In this document: one piece after another, positions 1 through 8,294 of the stretch | Layout: the number at the start of each line of letters is the position of its first letter | Numbering within the stretch: position 1 is the stretch's first letter | NCBI RefSeq assembly: GCF_947500705.1 | Contig: NZ_CANMSY010000001.1 | Span: 496,001-560,000 of the forward strand | From: an uncultured Brachybacterium sp. | Lineage (GTDB): Bacteria; Actinomycetota; Actinomycetes; Actinomycetales; Dermabacteraceae | Direction: 5' to 3' | DNA length: 64,000 nucleotides | Notes under the pieces: generated by a model | Seen by the model: the letters and a program-made list of their open reading frames with translations, nothing else | What the model was told of the DNA's origin: nothing | The model's database searches: none | Translations under genes and position numbers: made by a program

Positions 1-15
1 GCTGCACCCCGAGGG

Positions 16-38
16 GTTGCCGGAGACCGTCCGGCAAC
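16..38. terminator. Short hairpin, possible terminator
   Basis: A perfect 9-bp inverted repeat (GTTGCCGGA / TCCGGCAAC) with a 5-base loop lies upstream of the window's first complete gene, which ends at 115 on the minus strand. There is no T-run, so it is only a candidate bidirectional terminator between the NUDIX gene and whatever lies to the left. Confidence 0.35.
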
Positions 39-114
39 ACTCGAGTCTATCGCGCCCGGACCCGCGGTTGGCGAGCGGATTCTCGCGAGGTGACGACGGC
101 CACCGAACCGGGGG

Positions 115-813
115 TCAGCGCCGCCTCTCCGGGGGGATCTCTCGGGTCGGAGCGGTCGCGGGCACCGGGTCGAGTCCGAGCCCGGTGAGCACCTTCTCCA
201 GGATCATCGCGGTGAACCCCCAGACGAAAGCATCGCCGGGGAGATCGAAGGCCGGCCCCACCCTCTGCCCGCCCAGCAGTCCGCGGAGCCGGTGCGCCGG
301 ATCGGTCAGCGACCCCGGGCCGGTCAGCGGCGCCCAGACCAGTCGCTCGACCTCGATCGGATCCTGCACGCCCAGCGTCGGCACCGACCGCGACCAGCTC
401 AGCACCGGGGTGACGCGCTGGATCCGCCAGGGCATCGGGATCGGGGCGAAGGCGCCGAGCACGTGCGCGTCGACGGGATCCAGCCCGGTCTCCTCCTGTG
501 CCTCCCGCAGCGCGGTGTGGACGTCATCGCGGTCCCCCGGATCACGTCCGCCGCCGGGGAGGGAGAACTGTCCGGGCTGCGAGCGCAGTGCATGCCCGCG
601 CTCCTCGAGCACCACTCGAGCATCGTCGAGCCCGGTGCCGGCGATGTGGATCAGCACGGCGCTGCGGCGCACGGCCCGCCCGCGGACGTCCGGGTCCCGC
701 GGGTCCGGGTCGCGGGTGACCAGCACGTCGCCCGCCGCGGCACGCGCCGCGAGCGGAGCGAGGAACTCGGCATCGCCCGGAAGGCGGAGGGTGGGCCGGG
801 GCGTGGCGCTCAT
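115..813 (-). CDS. NUDIX hydrolase, CoA pyrophosphatase-like
   Basis: The 232-residue protein carries a NUDIX fold of the UPF0035/NudL type, a family that hydrolyses coenzyme A to 3'-phospho-AMP and 4'-phosphopantetheine. Diagnostic sequence is ALRSQPGQFSLPGGGRDPGD followed by TALREAQEETGL. The REAQEE core supplies metal-binding glutamates, while the first Glu of the classical NUDIX box is absent, as is usual in this subfamily. Its ATG overlaps the nth stop by 4 bp (ATGA), so it is translationally coupled to nth. The same nth/NUDIX neighbourhood exists in M. tuberculosis (Rv3674c/Rv3672c), where a thioredoxin-like gene lies between them; that gene is missing here. Substrate preference is inferred from the family. 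Confidence 0.88.
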   Translation of the reverse strand: MSATPRPTLRLPGDAEFLAPLAARAAAGDVLVTRDPDPRDPDVRGRAVRRSAVLIHIAGTGLDDARVVLEERGHALRSQPGQFSLPGGGRDPGDRDDVHTALREAQEETGLDPVDAHVLGAFAPIPMPWRIQRVTPVLSWSRSVPTLGVQDPIEVERLVWAPLTGPGSLTDPAHRLRGLLGGQRVGPAFDLPGDAFVWGFTAMILEKVLTGLGLDPVPATAPTREIPPERRR

Positions 814-1517
814 GCGACCCCCACCCGGGGACAGAGCTCGAGGAGGGCGCAGTCCCCGCAGCGGGGTGCCCGTGCGGTGCAGACCCGGCGGCCGTGGAGG
901 ATCAGGCGAAGTCCGAGACGGGTCAGGTTGCCGGCGTCGTCATGCTCGCCGACGCCATCGGCCTCGAGGTGGGCCACGAGGTCCTTCTCGACCCCGCGCG
1001 GGTCGTTGTGCGTCGACCATCCCAGGCGCCGGGCGAGCCGGCCCACATGAGTGTCGACGGCCAGGAGCGAGTGGCCGAACCAGGCACCTCGTACCACGTG
1101 GGCGGTCTTGCGACCCACTCCGGGCAGCTGCTCGAGCGCGGCCTGGCCGTCGGGGACCTCGCCGTCATGCCGCTCAAGAAGCCCCCGGCCCAGGCCGATC
1201 AGGCGACGCGCCCGTGTCGCACCCATTCCGAGCGGACGCACCACCTCGGTGAGCGCGGCCTCGTCAGCTCCGGCGAGCGCCTTCGCATCGGGCCAGCGTG
1301 TGAACAGCTCCGGGGTCACCTCGTTGACGCGGACGTCGGTGGTCTGTGCCGAGAGCACCGTCGCGACCAGCAGTTCCAGTGCGTTCCGGTGGTCGAGCTC
1401 GGTGCGGGCCTCGGGATAGAGCTCCTCGAGGGCGGCCGCGACCCGCGCCCCGTCAGCCACGGCAGCAGCGGCTGCGGCACCTTCTCCGTCGTCCGTGTGA
1501 AGAACCGGCCTCGACAT
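810..1517 (-). CDS. nth: Endonuclease III (DNA glycosylase/AP lyase)
   Basis: A 235-residue base-excision-repair enzyme that removes oxidised pyrimidines and cleaves the abasic site. The helix-hairpin-helix LPGVGRKTAHVV contains catalytic Lys137, and Asp155 lies in AVDTHVGR. The C-terminal [4Fe-4S] loop is C213-X6-C220-X2-C223-X5-C229, complete. The ATG at 1517 is preceded by an AGGAGGTG ribosome-binding site about 9 bases upstream. It is divergent from crp, with a 157-bp intergenic region between them, and is the first gene of a two-gene unit with the NUDIX gene. Length is normal for actinobacterial Nth. Confidence 0.95.
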   Translation of the reverse strand: MSRPVLHTDDGEGAAAAAAVADGARVAAALEELYPEARTELDHRNALELLVATVLSAQTTDVRVNEVTPELFTRWPDAKALAGADEAALTEVVRPLGMGATRARRLIGLGRGLLERHDGEVPDGQAALEQLPGVGRKTAHVVRGAWFGHSLLAVDTHVGRLARRLGWSTHNDPRGVEKDLVAHLEADGVGEHDDAGNLTRLGLRLILHGRRVCTARAPRCGDCALLELCPRVGVA

Positions 1518-1584
1518 CTGAACAGCACCTCCTCGGGCGGGTGGCGGGCCTCTGCGCCGCGAGCACGATAGTGTTTGACCATCA

Positions 1585-1600
1585 TGTGACAGTCGCCACC
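1585..1600. promoter_or_regulatory. Candidate Crp/GlxR binding site
   Basis: TGTGA-N6-CCACC matches 8 of 10 specified bases of the Crp/GlxR consensus TGTGA-N6-TCACA. It sits in the nth/crp divergent intergenic region about 75 bp upstream of the crp start, as expected for autoregulation. Binding is inferred only. Confidence 0.4.
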
Positions 1601-1674
1601 GGTCTTCGTGGCGTCCGCCACAGGCGTCTCACAGCACGGTCCCGGAAATCGGGGCCCCACACTCAGGAGGTTCC

Positions 1675-2352
1675 GTGGACGAGAACATCGTACGGTCATC
1701 ACCGTTGTTCGCTGCGCTCGACGAGGACGGCAAGCAGGCCGTGCTGGCGTCGATGAAGCAGGAGGACTACCACCGCAGCGCCATCATCTTCCGTGAGGGA
1801 GATCCGGGCGACCGTCTGTTCATCATCGGCTCGGGCAAGGTGAAGGTCGGCCACGCCTCGGGCGATGGCCGCGAGAACCTGCTCGCCGTGCTCGGCCCGG
1901 GCGAGACGCTCGGCGAGCTGTCCCTCTTCGACCCGGCGCCGCGCAACGCGACTGCCACCGTGGTCGCCGAGTCGACCCTCTTCTCGCTCTCGCAGCAGGA
2001 CCTCTACCGGGTCCTCGCCCAGCGTCCGGACGTCGCCCGCCACCTGCTCGCCTCGCTGGCACGTCGCCTGCGCAAGACCAACGAGTCGCTCGCCGACCTG
2101 GTCTTCGCAGACGTCCCCGGCCGCGTCGCCAAGAACGTCCTCGACCTCGCCCAGCGCTTCGGTCGCCAGACGGACGACGGCGTGATGGTCGCCCACGGCC
2201 TCACCCAGGAGGAGCTCGCCCAGCTGGTCGGCGCCTCCCGCGAGACGGTCAACAAGGCCCTTGCGGACTTCGCCTCTCGCGGCTGGATCCGCCTCGAGGC
2301 CCGCGCGGTCCTGATCGCCGACGTCGAGCGACTGCGCCGCCGCGCCCGCTGA
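1675..2352 (+). CDS. crp: Crp-family cAMP-responsive transcription regulator
   Basis: A 225-residue global regulator very similar along its length to M. tuberculosis Crp (Rv3676) and corynebacterial GlxR. Residues 20-120 form the cyclic-nucleotide-binding barrel with the phosphate cassette GELSLFDPAPRNATA (80-94). A dimerisation helix follows, then the winged HTH at about 176-199 (LTQEELAQLVGASRETVNKA). The GTG start at 1675 is chosen because a perfect AGGAGG lies 4 bases upstream (1665-1670) and the protein then begins MDEN, as the mycobacterial protein begins MDE. It is divergent from nth and convergent with the metallo-beta-lactamase gene, with a strong hairpin between. A candidate Crp site upstream suggests autoregulation. 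Confidence 0.95.
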   Translation: MDENIVRSSPLFAALDEDGKQAVLASMKQEDYHRSAIIFREGDPGDRLFIIGSGKVKVGHASGDGRENLLAVLGPGETLGELSLFDPAPRNATATVVAESTLFSLSQQDLYRVLAQRPDVARHLLASLARRLRKTNESLADLVFADVPGRVAKNVLDLAQRFGRQTDDGVMVAHGLTQEELAQLVGASRETVNKALADFASRGWIRLEARAVLIADVERLRRRAR

Positions 2353-2397
2353 GGCCCGCCTGCTGAGCGTCCCGCGCTGAGGCGCGACACGCGCATC

Positions 2398-2441
2398 GAG
2401 ACCACCGATTCCTTCCCGATATGGAAGGGATCGGTGGTCTC
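2398..2441. terminator. Strong bidirectional hairpin between convergent genes
   Basis: A 19-bp inverted repeat beginning GAGACCACCGAT, with one mismatch and a 6-base loop (CGATAT), lies between the converging crp and metallo-beta-lactamase genes. No T-run follows, which is common in high-GC genomes. It is placed correctly to end transcription from both sides. Confidence 0.8.
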
Positions 2442-2464
2442 GGCGTTCCGGGCCCGTGTGTCAC

Positions 2465-2559
2465 GGCGCGGCCCACGTGGCAGGGCGCGGCCCTCGGGTC
2501 GGGGCGCAGCCCGCGAGGCACGGCGCGGCCCGCGGGTCGGGGCGCGGCCCGCGTGTCGG
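2465..2559. repeat. Five-copy 19-bp tandem repeat
   Basis: Degenerate units beginning GGCGCGGCCC start at 2465, 2484, 2503, 2522 and 2541, an exact 19-bp period. The core GGCGCGGCCCGCGGGTCGG is best preserved in copy 4. The array is noncoding and lies between the crp hairpin and the stop codon of the metallo-beta-lactamase gene. Confidence 0.85.
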
Positions 2560-2564
2560 GGTGC

Positions 2565-3383
2565 TCAGTGCCCTTCGGCGAGGTGGTCGAGCGCGGCGCG
2601 GAGGTTCCAGCGGGCCGCGTCCTGCAGCTGCGTGGGAAGCTCCGCGCCGTAGACCACCCGCAGCAGCCGGTCCATGGTCAGCACGCCCGCGGTCCGAGCC
2701 CGGCGCACCTGTTCGATGCGCTCACGACGGTGGGCGATCGCCTGCTCCAGCGCCTCGAGCACGTCCAGCGGCGAGTCGTAGGAGGGGCCATGACCGGGGT
2801 GGATCGAGCCGATCCGCCCGTCCATCGTCATCGCGCGCAGGATCGCGAGCGACTGGAGATAGTCGGTGAGCGACCCTCCGTCCTCCGGGATGATCACCGT
2901 CGAGGAGCCGCCCAGCAGGGTGTCGCCGCTGAGCAGCCGACCGCCATCGACCAGCACGCCGACGGAGTCGGAGGTGTGGCCGGGCAGGTGGATCACGTGC
3001 CCCACGGTCCCCTGATCGCTCTCGAGGGTGGAGGGCAGCGGGCGCGAGCCGGGCACCGCGGACTGATCGGCGGCCCACAGCGGCACCTCGCGTCCGCTGC
3101 GCGCGGCCAGCTGCCGGGCCAGGGTGGCGGCGCCGGCGGTGTGGTCCTGATGCCGATGGGTCACCAGCACGCCCTGGGGGCGCGCGCCCCCGCAGCTCAG
3201 CAGGAGCTCGGCGAGGTGCTCGGGATCCTTGGGCCCGGGATCGACGATCCAGACCTGATCCCCGTCGCGCACCAGGTGGCTGTTGGTGCCGGTGAGAGTC
3301 ATCGGCCCCGGGTTGTCGGCCCGGATGGTGATCAGCTCGACCGCGGGGGCCGAGGGGTCCCGCTGCGGGTCGTGCTCGCTCAT
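2565..3383 (-). CDS. Metallo-beta-lactamase-fold hydrolase
   Basis: A 272-residue cytoplasmic enzyme of the glyoxalase II/LACTB2-like branch. The Zn-binding signature is THRHQDHTAG (HxHxDH), preceded by the beta-strand motif GTNSHLV and the WIVDPGP strand. Further metal-ligand regions are LPGHTSDSVG and SGDTLLGG. The C-terminal third is a helical extension like that of LACTB2 (HRRERIEQVRRA). The ATG at 3383 is chosen over upstream in-frame starts, which would read into the RidA gene. It lies 10 bp downstream of the ridA stop, in the order seen at M. tuberculosis Rv3677c-Rv3678c. The natural substrate is unknown; LACTB2-type endoribonuclease activity is possible but unproven. Confidence 0.88.
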   Translation of the reverse strand: MSEHDPQRDPSAPAVELITIRADNPGPMTLTGTNSHLVRDGDQVWIVDPGPKDPEHLAELLLSCGGARPQGVLVTHRHQDHTAGAATLARQLAARSGREVPLWAADQSAVPGSRPLPSTLESDQGTVGHVIHLPGHTSDSVGVLVDGGRLLSGDTLLGGSSTVIIPEDGGSLTDYLQSLAILRAMTMDGRIGSIHPGHGPSYDSPLDVLEALEQAIAHRRERIEQVRRARTAGVLTMDRLLRVVYGAELPTQLQDAARWNLRAALDHLAEGH

Positions 3384-3393
3384 GGCGCGGTGC

Positions 3394-3894
3394 TCACGCG
3401 CCCGGACGAGCCGGACCGTCGAGCTCCACCAGCAGGTCGAGCTCGACCGGTGCGTCCATCGGGAGCACCGCGACGCCGACGGCGGCGCGGGCATGCTGGC
3501 CGGCCTCTCCGAAGACCTCGCCGAGCAGGGTGCTCGCCCCGTTGATCACAGCGGGCTGGGCGGTGAAGGACGGGTCCGAGGCGACATAGCCGGTCAGCTT
3601 GACCACGCGCACCACCCGGTCCAGGTCCTCCACGAGCGCCTCGATCGCCGCCAGGGCGTTGAGGCAGCAGGTGGCGGCGAGCTCGGAGGCCTGCTCCACA
3701 GTGACCTCGGCGCCGACCTTGCCGGTCAGCGGCAGGGCTCCGTCGACGAAGGGCAGCTGCCCGGAGGTGTGCACGTGGTGACCGCTCGCCACGGCCGGCA
3801 CATAGGCGGCGACCGGTGCGGCGACCGATGGCAGCGAGAGCCCGAGCTCATCGAGCCGGGCGCGGATGCGGGCGCTGCGGCCCGAGGCGACCAT
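3394..3894 (-). CDS. RidA/YjgF family protein
   Basis: A 166-residue member of the YjgF/YER057c/UK114 family. Classical RidA deaminates reactive enamine/imine intermediates released by pyridoxal-phosphate enzymes. The HTSGQLPF strand, the CCLNALAAIEALVEDLDRVV helix and the C-terminal ARAAVGVAVLPMDAPVE carry the family pattern. The Arg in ARAAVG is near the substrate-binding Arg of RidA. It is longer than E. coli RidA (128 residues), which places it in the actinobacterial Rv3678c-like subgroup, whose activity is less certain. An ATG at 3894 is preferred over GTG 3897. It lies 7 bp downstream of the DUF4177 gene and is probably co-transcribed with it. Confidence 0.88.
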   Translation of the reverse strand: MVASGRSARIRARLDELGLSLPSVAAPVAAYVPAVASGHHVHTSGQLPFVDGALPLTGKVGAEVTVEQASELAATCCLNALAAIEALVEDLDRVVRVVKLTGYVASDPSFTAQPAVINGASTLLGEVFGEAGQHARAAVGVAVLPMDAPVELDLLVELDGPARPGA

Positions 3895-3901
3895 CACCGG
3901 T

Positions 3902-4072
3902 TCAGCCCTCGCCCAGCGGACGCTTGAGGTAGGCGACCAGGTTCTCCGGGTTCGGACCGGGCACGACCTGGACCAGCTCCCACCCCTCCTCGCCGTAGTT
4001 GTCGAGGATCTGCTTGGTCGCGTGGATCAGCAGCGGGACGGTCAGGTACTCCCAGCGGGTGTAAGTGCTCAT
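3902..4072 (-). CDS. DUF4177-type small protein
   Basis: A 56-residue protein (MSTYTRWEYLTVPLLIH..., ending AYLKRPLGEG). It has the alternating aromatic/hydrophobic pattern of DUF4177: WEYLTV, then GEEGWELVQVVPGP, then LVAYLKRP. Function is unknown. It begins the DUF4177-RidA-MBL unit, and a similarly small gene (Rv3678A) occupies the same place in M. tuberculosis. A much longer ORF read through this region in another frame is spurious. Confidence 0.8.
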   Translation of the reverse strand: MSTYTRWEYLTVPLLIHATKQILDNYGEEGWELVQVVPGPNPENLVAYLKRPLGEG

Positions 4073-4234
4073 GGCGCGAGCCTACCGGTGACGGCGCCGT
4101 GGCGAGGAGAGTCCTCGGTCCCGCAGGGGGTCCGGGGGACGCGGCAGCACCTGGCGGCCGGCAGCACCCGGAGATCGGCAGCGCCCGGTGACGCTGCCGC
4201 AGCTCCCGCCGCTCCCGCAGCCACCGCAGCTCCC

Positions 4235-4537
4235 TCAGCTGCCGACGGCCTGCCGTTCGGCCCGGCGCAGCGCCTCCGACCAGTCGCGCACATCGGGATG
4301 GCGGCGCAGCATGCGCCGACGCTCCCGTTCCGTCATCCCGCCCCACACCCCGAAGTCGACACGATTGTCCAGAGCGTCGGCCAGACACTCGGTGCGCACC
4401 GGGCACGCGCCACAGGCGGTCTTGACCGCATGCTGCTCGGCACCCTGCACGAAGAACCCGTCCGGATCCATGCTCACGCAGGCACCTCGCGTCGCCCAAC
4501 TTGAGTCTTCCGTGATCGGCGTTGCCGCAATAGTCAT
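4235..4537 (-). CDS. whiB4: WhiB-family iron-sulfur regulator (WhiB4/WblA type)
   Basis: A 100-residue WhiB protein. The four [4Fe-4S]-ligating cysteines are C20, C42, C45 and C51, followed by the G[VI]WGG turn at 63-67 (GVWGGMTERERRRML) and a basic C-terminal DNA-binding tail. The block ECLADALDNRVDFGVWGG closely resembles mycobacterial WhiB4, and the neighbours (ponA2-like PBP, metallophosphoesterase) are the same as beside Rv3681c. In Streptomyces the equivalent gene is wblA, a developmental and oxidative-stress regulator. The ATG at 4537 is supported by GGGAAGGGGACGAGG just upstream. A consensus-like promoter lies at 4589-4617. Confidence 0.92.
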   Translation of the reverse strand: MTIAATPITEDSSWATRGACVSMDPDGFFVQGAEQHAVKTACGACPVRTECLADALDNRVDFGVWGGMTERERRRMLRRHPDVRDWSEALRRAERQAVGS

Positions 4538-4588
4538 CCTCGTCCCCTTCCCAGGTCCCGAATCGACGTTGATCCGTACATGTGCCCA

Positions 4589-4617
4589 ACTGTATGGAGA
4601 CCGCCGCCACATGGCAA
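4589..4617 (-). promoter_or_regulatory. Predicted sigma-A promoter of whiB4
   Basis: On the minus strand, a TTGCCA -35 element (4612-4617) and a TACAGT -10 element (4589-4594) are separated by exactly 17 bp. This gives an untranslated leader of about 45 bases before the whiB4 ATG. Confidence 0.6.
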
Positions 4618-4815
4618 AACCTGGACTGCTCCGCACCTCCAGATCCAGGTCGTGATATAGGAGCTGAGGCCGCTCCCGCCGCATGGAGCTCACCACCCCC
4701 ACGGCTGTCCCGCCGCCCTCCTGCAAGATCTCGGGAGTGCATCAGGTTCGTGAAGATCCCGCAGGCGTGGCATGCCTCATGGCCCCCGACCCGGGCCGCC
4801 CCGTACTGTGTGACC

Positions 4816-7215
4816 ATGCCCCGCACCACGCCTGCGTCCGCGTCCGGACGCTCACTTCCCGTTGCTCTGCTGCAGACCGTCTACCTGCTGCTGGGGATGC
4901 TCGCCGTCTCCGCGCTGGCCGGCGTGCTGCTGGCCGCCTTCTTCCTGCCGGCGGTCTCCGCCGGTTCGGCCGTCGCCAAGGACGGGGTGGATCTGTTCGA
5001 GTCTTACCCGGCCGAGCTCGAGGTCGCACCGCTGAACGAGGCCAGCCGCATCGAAGCGGCCGACGGGTCGCTGCTGGCCACCTTCTACACCGAGAACCGC
5101 ATCATGGTGCCGCTTGAGGAGATCTCGCCGCACATGCAGCATGCGGTGGTCGCCGTCGAGGACCGCCGCTTCTTCGAGCACGGCGGCGTGGATCCCAAGG
5201 GCATGTTCCGCGCCTTCGCCTCGAACGCGGCCGGCGGCGCCACCCAGGGCGGCTCGACCCTCACCCAGCAGTACGTGAAGAACGCGCTGCTGATGGACGC
5301 GGTCCAGCGGGGTGACCAGGAGGACATCGAATCCGCCACTGCCACGACCTACGGCCGCAAGCTTCGTGAGGCGAAGCTCGCGCTGTCGCTCGAGAAGGAG
5401 TGGTCCAAGGAGCAGATCCTCAACGCGTACCTGAACGTGGCGCAGTTCGGGCCCTCCCAGTACGGGGTCGAGACCGGCTCCCGGCACTACTTCTCGAAGA
5501 ATGCGAAGGACCTCAACCCGGGCGAGGCCGCCCTGCTGGCAGGCATCACCAACGGTCCCAACCAGTACGACCCTGTCGCCCACCCCGAAGCCGGCGAGAA
5601 GCGTCGCAACGAGGTGCTGGGCGACATGCGCCGCGAGGGGTACATCACCGAGGCGGAGTACGAGCAGTACACCGCCCAGCCGGTCGCCGAGATGCTGAAG
5701 ATCCAGAACGTGCGGGCAGGCTGCGCCGACGCGGGCACCAGCGGCTTCTTCTGCGACTACGTGACCCGGTCGCTGCTGAACGACCCGACCTTCGCCCCCA
5801 CCTACGAGGAGCGGCGCAAGCTGCTCTACGGCGGCGGGCTCACGATCCGCACCACTCTGGATCCGAGCACCCAGGCGGCGGCCACCGAGATCCTGCAGCG
5901 CAAGGTCCCCGCCGACGCCCAGCACGGCTTCGGCCACTCGATCGTGACCGTCGAGCCGGGCACCGGGAAGATCCTCACGATGGCGGAGAACCGCTCCTTC
6001 AACCCCTATCAGGAAGTGGGGCCGGGAGAGACCGCGATCAACTACAACGTCCCGCAGGCGCTCGGCGGCGGCAGCGGCTTCCCCGTCGGCTCGACCTTCA
6101 AGCCCTTCGTGCTGCAGGAGTGGCTCGAGAGCGACCGGTCGATCTACGACAAGGTCAGCACCGTCCGTGAGCCGATCACCTACGCCCCCGCGAAATGCCT
6201 CAATGGGGGGGCCTGGCGCGAGAGCAAGGGCTGGAACCCCGATAACGCGGTCTCGGTGAGGATCGCGCCGATGGAGACGGTCCTGAACTCGACCAAGTTC
6301 TCGATCAACACCAGCTACACGGACATGGCCGGCCAGCTGGATCTGTGCAACATCGCGAACACCGCACGCAACATCGGGGCGGTCCCGGCGACCTTCAACC
6401 CGTATGACGCCACCACCTGGGAGATGCCGATCGAGGACATGTACGGCACCGAGCTGGCCCCGGCGGTGCTGGTCCTCGGCGAGCTGCGGATCTCCGCCCT
6501 GGACATGGCCAGCGCCTACGCGACCTACGCCTCGGGCGGCACCTACTGCAGGCCGCAGTCGATCACCGAGGTCACCGACCGCAACGGCGATCCGATGGAG
6601 ATCTCCGGCGCCGAATGCCACCAGGCGGTCGAGAAGGAGGTCGCCGACGCGATGGCATGGACCCTCCAGCAGGACCTCGAGGACCCGAAGGCCACCGGCA
6701 AGGGCAAGATCATCGAGGGACATCCCGCCGGCGGCAAGACCGGCACCTCGGGCGACCAGTTCCACACCTGGTACGTCGGCTTCACCCGCCAGATGTCCAC
6801 GGCGGTCTGGTTCGGCCATCCTCAGGCGAACATCCGTCCCGGCGGCTTCGACGTTGACGGCCAGATGCTCCGCAGCGGCAGCGTCTGGGGCAACACCGTC
6901 TCCCTGCCCACCTGGCAGGAGTACATGGACCGGGTGCACCAGGGGCTGCCCAGCGAGCCGTTCCCGGCCGCACCGAAGCCCCCCGCCGCGCCCACTGCCG
7001 ACGTGGTCCAGGAGGGCGTGGTGCCCGATGTCTCGGGCATGGTGCTCAGCCAGGCGCAGGCCACGATGGAGTCCGCGGGCTACACGGTCGAGGTGCGCAA
7101 CGAACCCAGCTCCGACGTCGGCCAGTGGTATGTGATCGGGAGCGATCCCGCCGCCGGCACGAAGCTGCCGGAGAACGAGACCGTCGTCATCCGCCAGTCC
7201 TCCGGTGAGGGCTGA
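4816..7215 (+). CDS. ponA2: Bifunctional class A penicillin-binding protein with PASTA domain
   Basis: A 799-residue membrane-anchored peptidoglycan synthase. One transmembrane segment (about 15-48) precedes the GT51 glycosyltransferase domain, with catalytic Glu115 in VAVEDRRFFEHGG and GGSTLTQQYVKN. The transpeptidase domain has the triad S426-T-F-K429, S496-I-N498 and K641-T-G643. A single C-terminal PASTA domain (about 735-797, VVPDVSGMVLSQAQ...) may sense peptidoglycan or muropeptides. Size and architecture match mycobacterial PonA2 (Rv3682), and the whiB4/metallophosphoesterase context agrees. ATG 4816 is chosen because it places the membrane anchor near the N-terminus; GTG 4810 is an alternative two codons upstream. 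No clear ribosome-binding site is visible. Confidence 0.93.
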   Translation: MPRTTPASASGRSLPVALLQTVYLLLGMLAVSALAGVLLAAFFLPAVSAGSAVAKDGVDLFESYPAELEVAPLNEASRIEAADGSLLATFYTENRIMVPLEEISPHMQHAVVAVEDRRFFEHGGVDPKGMFRAFASNAAGGATQGGSTLTQQYVKNALLMDAVQRGDQEDIESATATTYGRKLREAKLALSLEKEWSKEQILNAYLNVAQFGPSQYGVETGSRHYFSKNAKDLNPGEAALLAGITNGPNQYDPVAHPEAGEKRRNEVLGDMRREGYITEAEYEQYTAQPVAEMLKIQNVRAGCADAGTSGFFCDYVTRSLLNDPTFAPTYEERRKLLYGGGLTIRTTLDPSTQAAATEILQRKVPADAQHGFGHSIVTVEPGTGKILTMAENRSFNPYQEVGPGETAINYNVPQALGGGSGFPVGSTFKPFVLQEWLESDRSIYDKVSTVREPITYAPAKCLNGGAWRESKGWNPDNAVSVRIAPMETVLNSTKFSINTSYTDMAGQLDLCNIANTARNIGAVPATFNPYDATTWEMPIEDMYGTELAPAVLVLGELRISALDMASAYATYASGGTYCRPQSITEVTDRNGDPMEISGAECHQAVEKEVADAMAWTLQQDLEDPKATGKGKIIEGHPAGGKTGTSGDQFHTWYVGFTRQMSTAVWFGHPQANIRPGGFDVDGQMLRSGSVWGNTVSLPTWQEYMDRVHQGLPSEPFPAAPKPPAAPTADVVQEGVVPDVSGMVLSQAQATMESAGYTVEVRNEPSSDVGQWYVIGSDPAAGTKLPENETVVIRQSSGEG

Positions 7216-7216
7216 G

Positions 7217-8158
7217 ATGCGGCTGCCTCCCGCCGCCGGCTGGACCGTCGGAGCGCTCGGGGCGCTGGGCCTGGGCGCCGGCGCAGCGGCGCATATCTGG
7301 GCTCGTCACATCGAGATCCACCGGTACACGCTGCGCGAGATCGAGCTGCGGATCCTCCCCCCTGGCACCCGCACCATCAGGGTGCTGCACATCAGCGACA
7401 TCCACCTGCTGCCCGAGCAGAAGCACAAGCTGGAATTCCTCGAGCACCTGGGGATGCTGCGGCCGCACCTGGTGATCGACACCGGGGACAACATCGCCTC
7501 CGCGGCCGCGGTGCCCGCGCTGGCCGAGGCGCTCGAGCCGCTGCTGCGACGGCCCGGGGCCTTCGTGATGGGCTCCAACGACATGTTCGAGCCCAGCCCG
7601 AAGAATCCCGCGCGGTACCTGCTGCCGGATCCGCGCCCCGAGGGCATGACCGCGCCCAAGGAGCTGACGCTGCCCACCGGGGAGCTGGCGCGGAGGCTCT
7701 CCGAGCACGGGTGGAAGGACCTCACCAACAGCCGTGCGAGCATCGAGCTCGGTGGGCTCGAGATCCGTCTGGTGGGGGTCGATGACCCGCACCTCGAGCG
7801 CGATGAGATGCCAGCTCCGGCCGCTGTGCCCCCGCCCGCGCACGGCAACGTGCTCCGCCTGGGCGTCGCGCACGCTCCCTACCGCAGGGTGCTGGACTCC
7901 TTCGTGGCCGACGGTGCCGACCTGATCCTGGCCGGGCACACCCACGGCGGGCAGCTGCGGCTGCCGGGCATCGGGGCGCTCGTGACCAACTGCGATCTTC
8001 CGCGTCAGCAGGCGCGCGGCCTGTCCACGTGGCAGGGCGTACCGCTGCACGTGAGCGCCGGCATGGGCGCGAGCCCCTATTCGGACTACCGGTTCCTGAC
8101 GCCCCCGGAGGCGACCTTGCTCACGTTGCGTGCCCCGAAGCCCGCTTCGGGGAAGTGA
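7217..8158 (+). CDS. Metallophosphoesterase
   Basis: A 313-residue calcineurin-like phosphoesterase. Metal-binding motifs in order are HISDIHL (DxH), DTGDNI (GDxx), GSND in place of the usual GNH[DE], VAHAP and GHTHGGQLRLPG. An N-terminal hydrophobic stretch (AGWTVGALGALGLGAGAAAHIW) could be a membrane anchor or uncleaved signal. The start at ATG 7217, one base after the PBP stop, follows GGTGAGG; GTG 7205 is possible. It corresponds to Rv3683 beside ponA2. Substrate is unknown. The location behind a cell-wall synthase suggests an envelope-lipid or undecaprenyl-pyrophosphate substrate, but this is inference. Confidence 0.87.
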   Translation: MRLPPAAGWTVGALGALGLGAGAAAHIWARHIEIHRYTLREIELRILPPGTRTIRVLHISDIHLLPEQKHKLEFLEHLGMLRPHLVIDTGDNIASAAAVPALAEALEPLLRRPGAFVMGSNDMFEPSPKNPARYLLPDPRPEGMTAPKELTLPTGELARRLSEHGWKDLTNSRASIELGGLEIRLVGVDDPHLERDEMPAPAAVPPPAHGNVLRLGVAHAPYRRVLDSFVADGADLILAGHTHGGQLRLPGIGALVTNCDLPRQQARGLSTWQGVPLHVSAGMGASPYSDYRFLTPPEATLLTLRAPKPASGK

Positions 8159-8215
8159 GCACGCTCGGGGCCTGCTAAAGTTTCTCCTCGGTGCTCCACT
8201 TCGGTGCAGCACCTC

Positions 8216-8291
<76 letters not shown>

Positions 8292-8294
8292 GGA

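Noticed and set aside
3894-4829. Minus-strand 311-codon frame covering DUF4177 and whiB4
   Set aside because: It runs across two well-supported genes in another frame and has no domain.
4852-6939. Long minus-strand frame (695 codons) opposite the PBP gene
   Set aside because: It is a mirror frame caused by high GC at third positions; the plus strand encodes all class A PBP motifs and the minus frame shows no domain.
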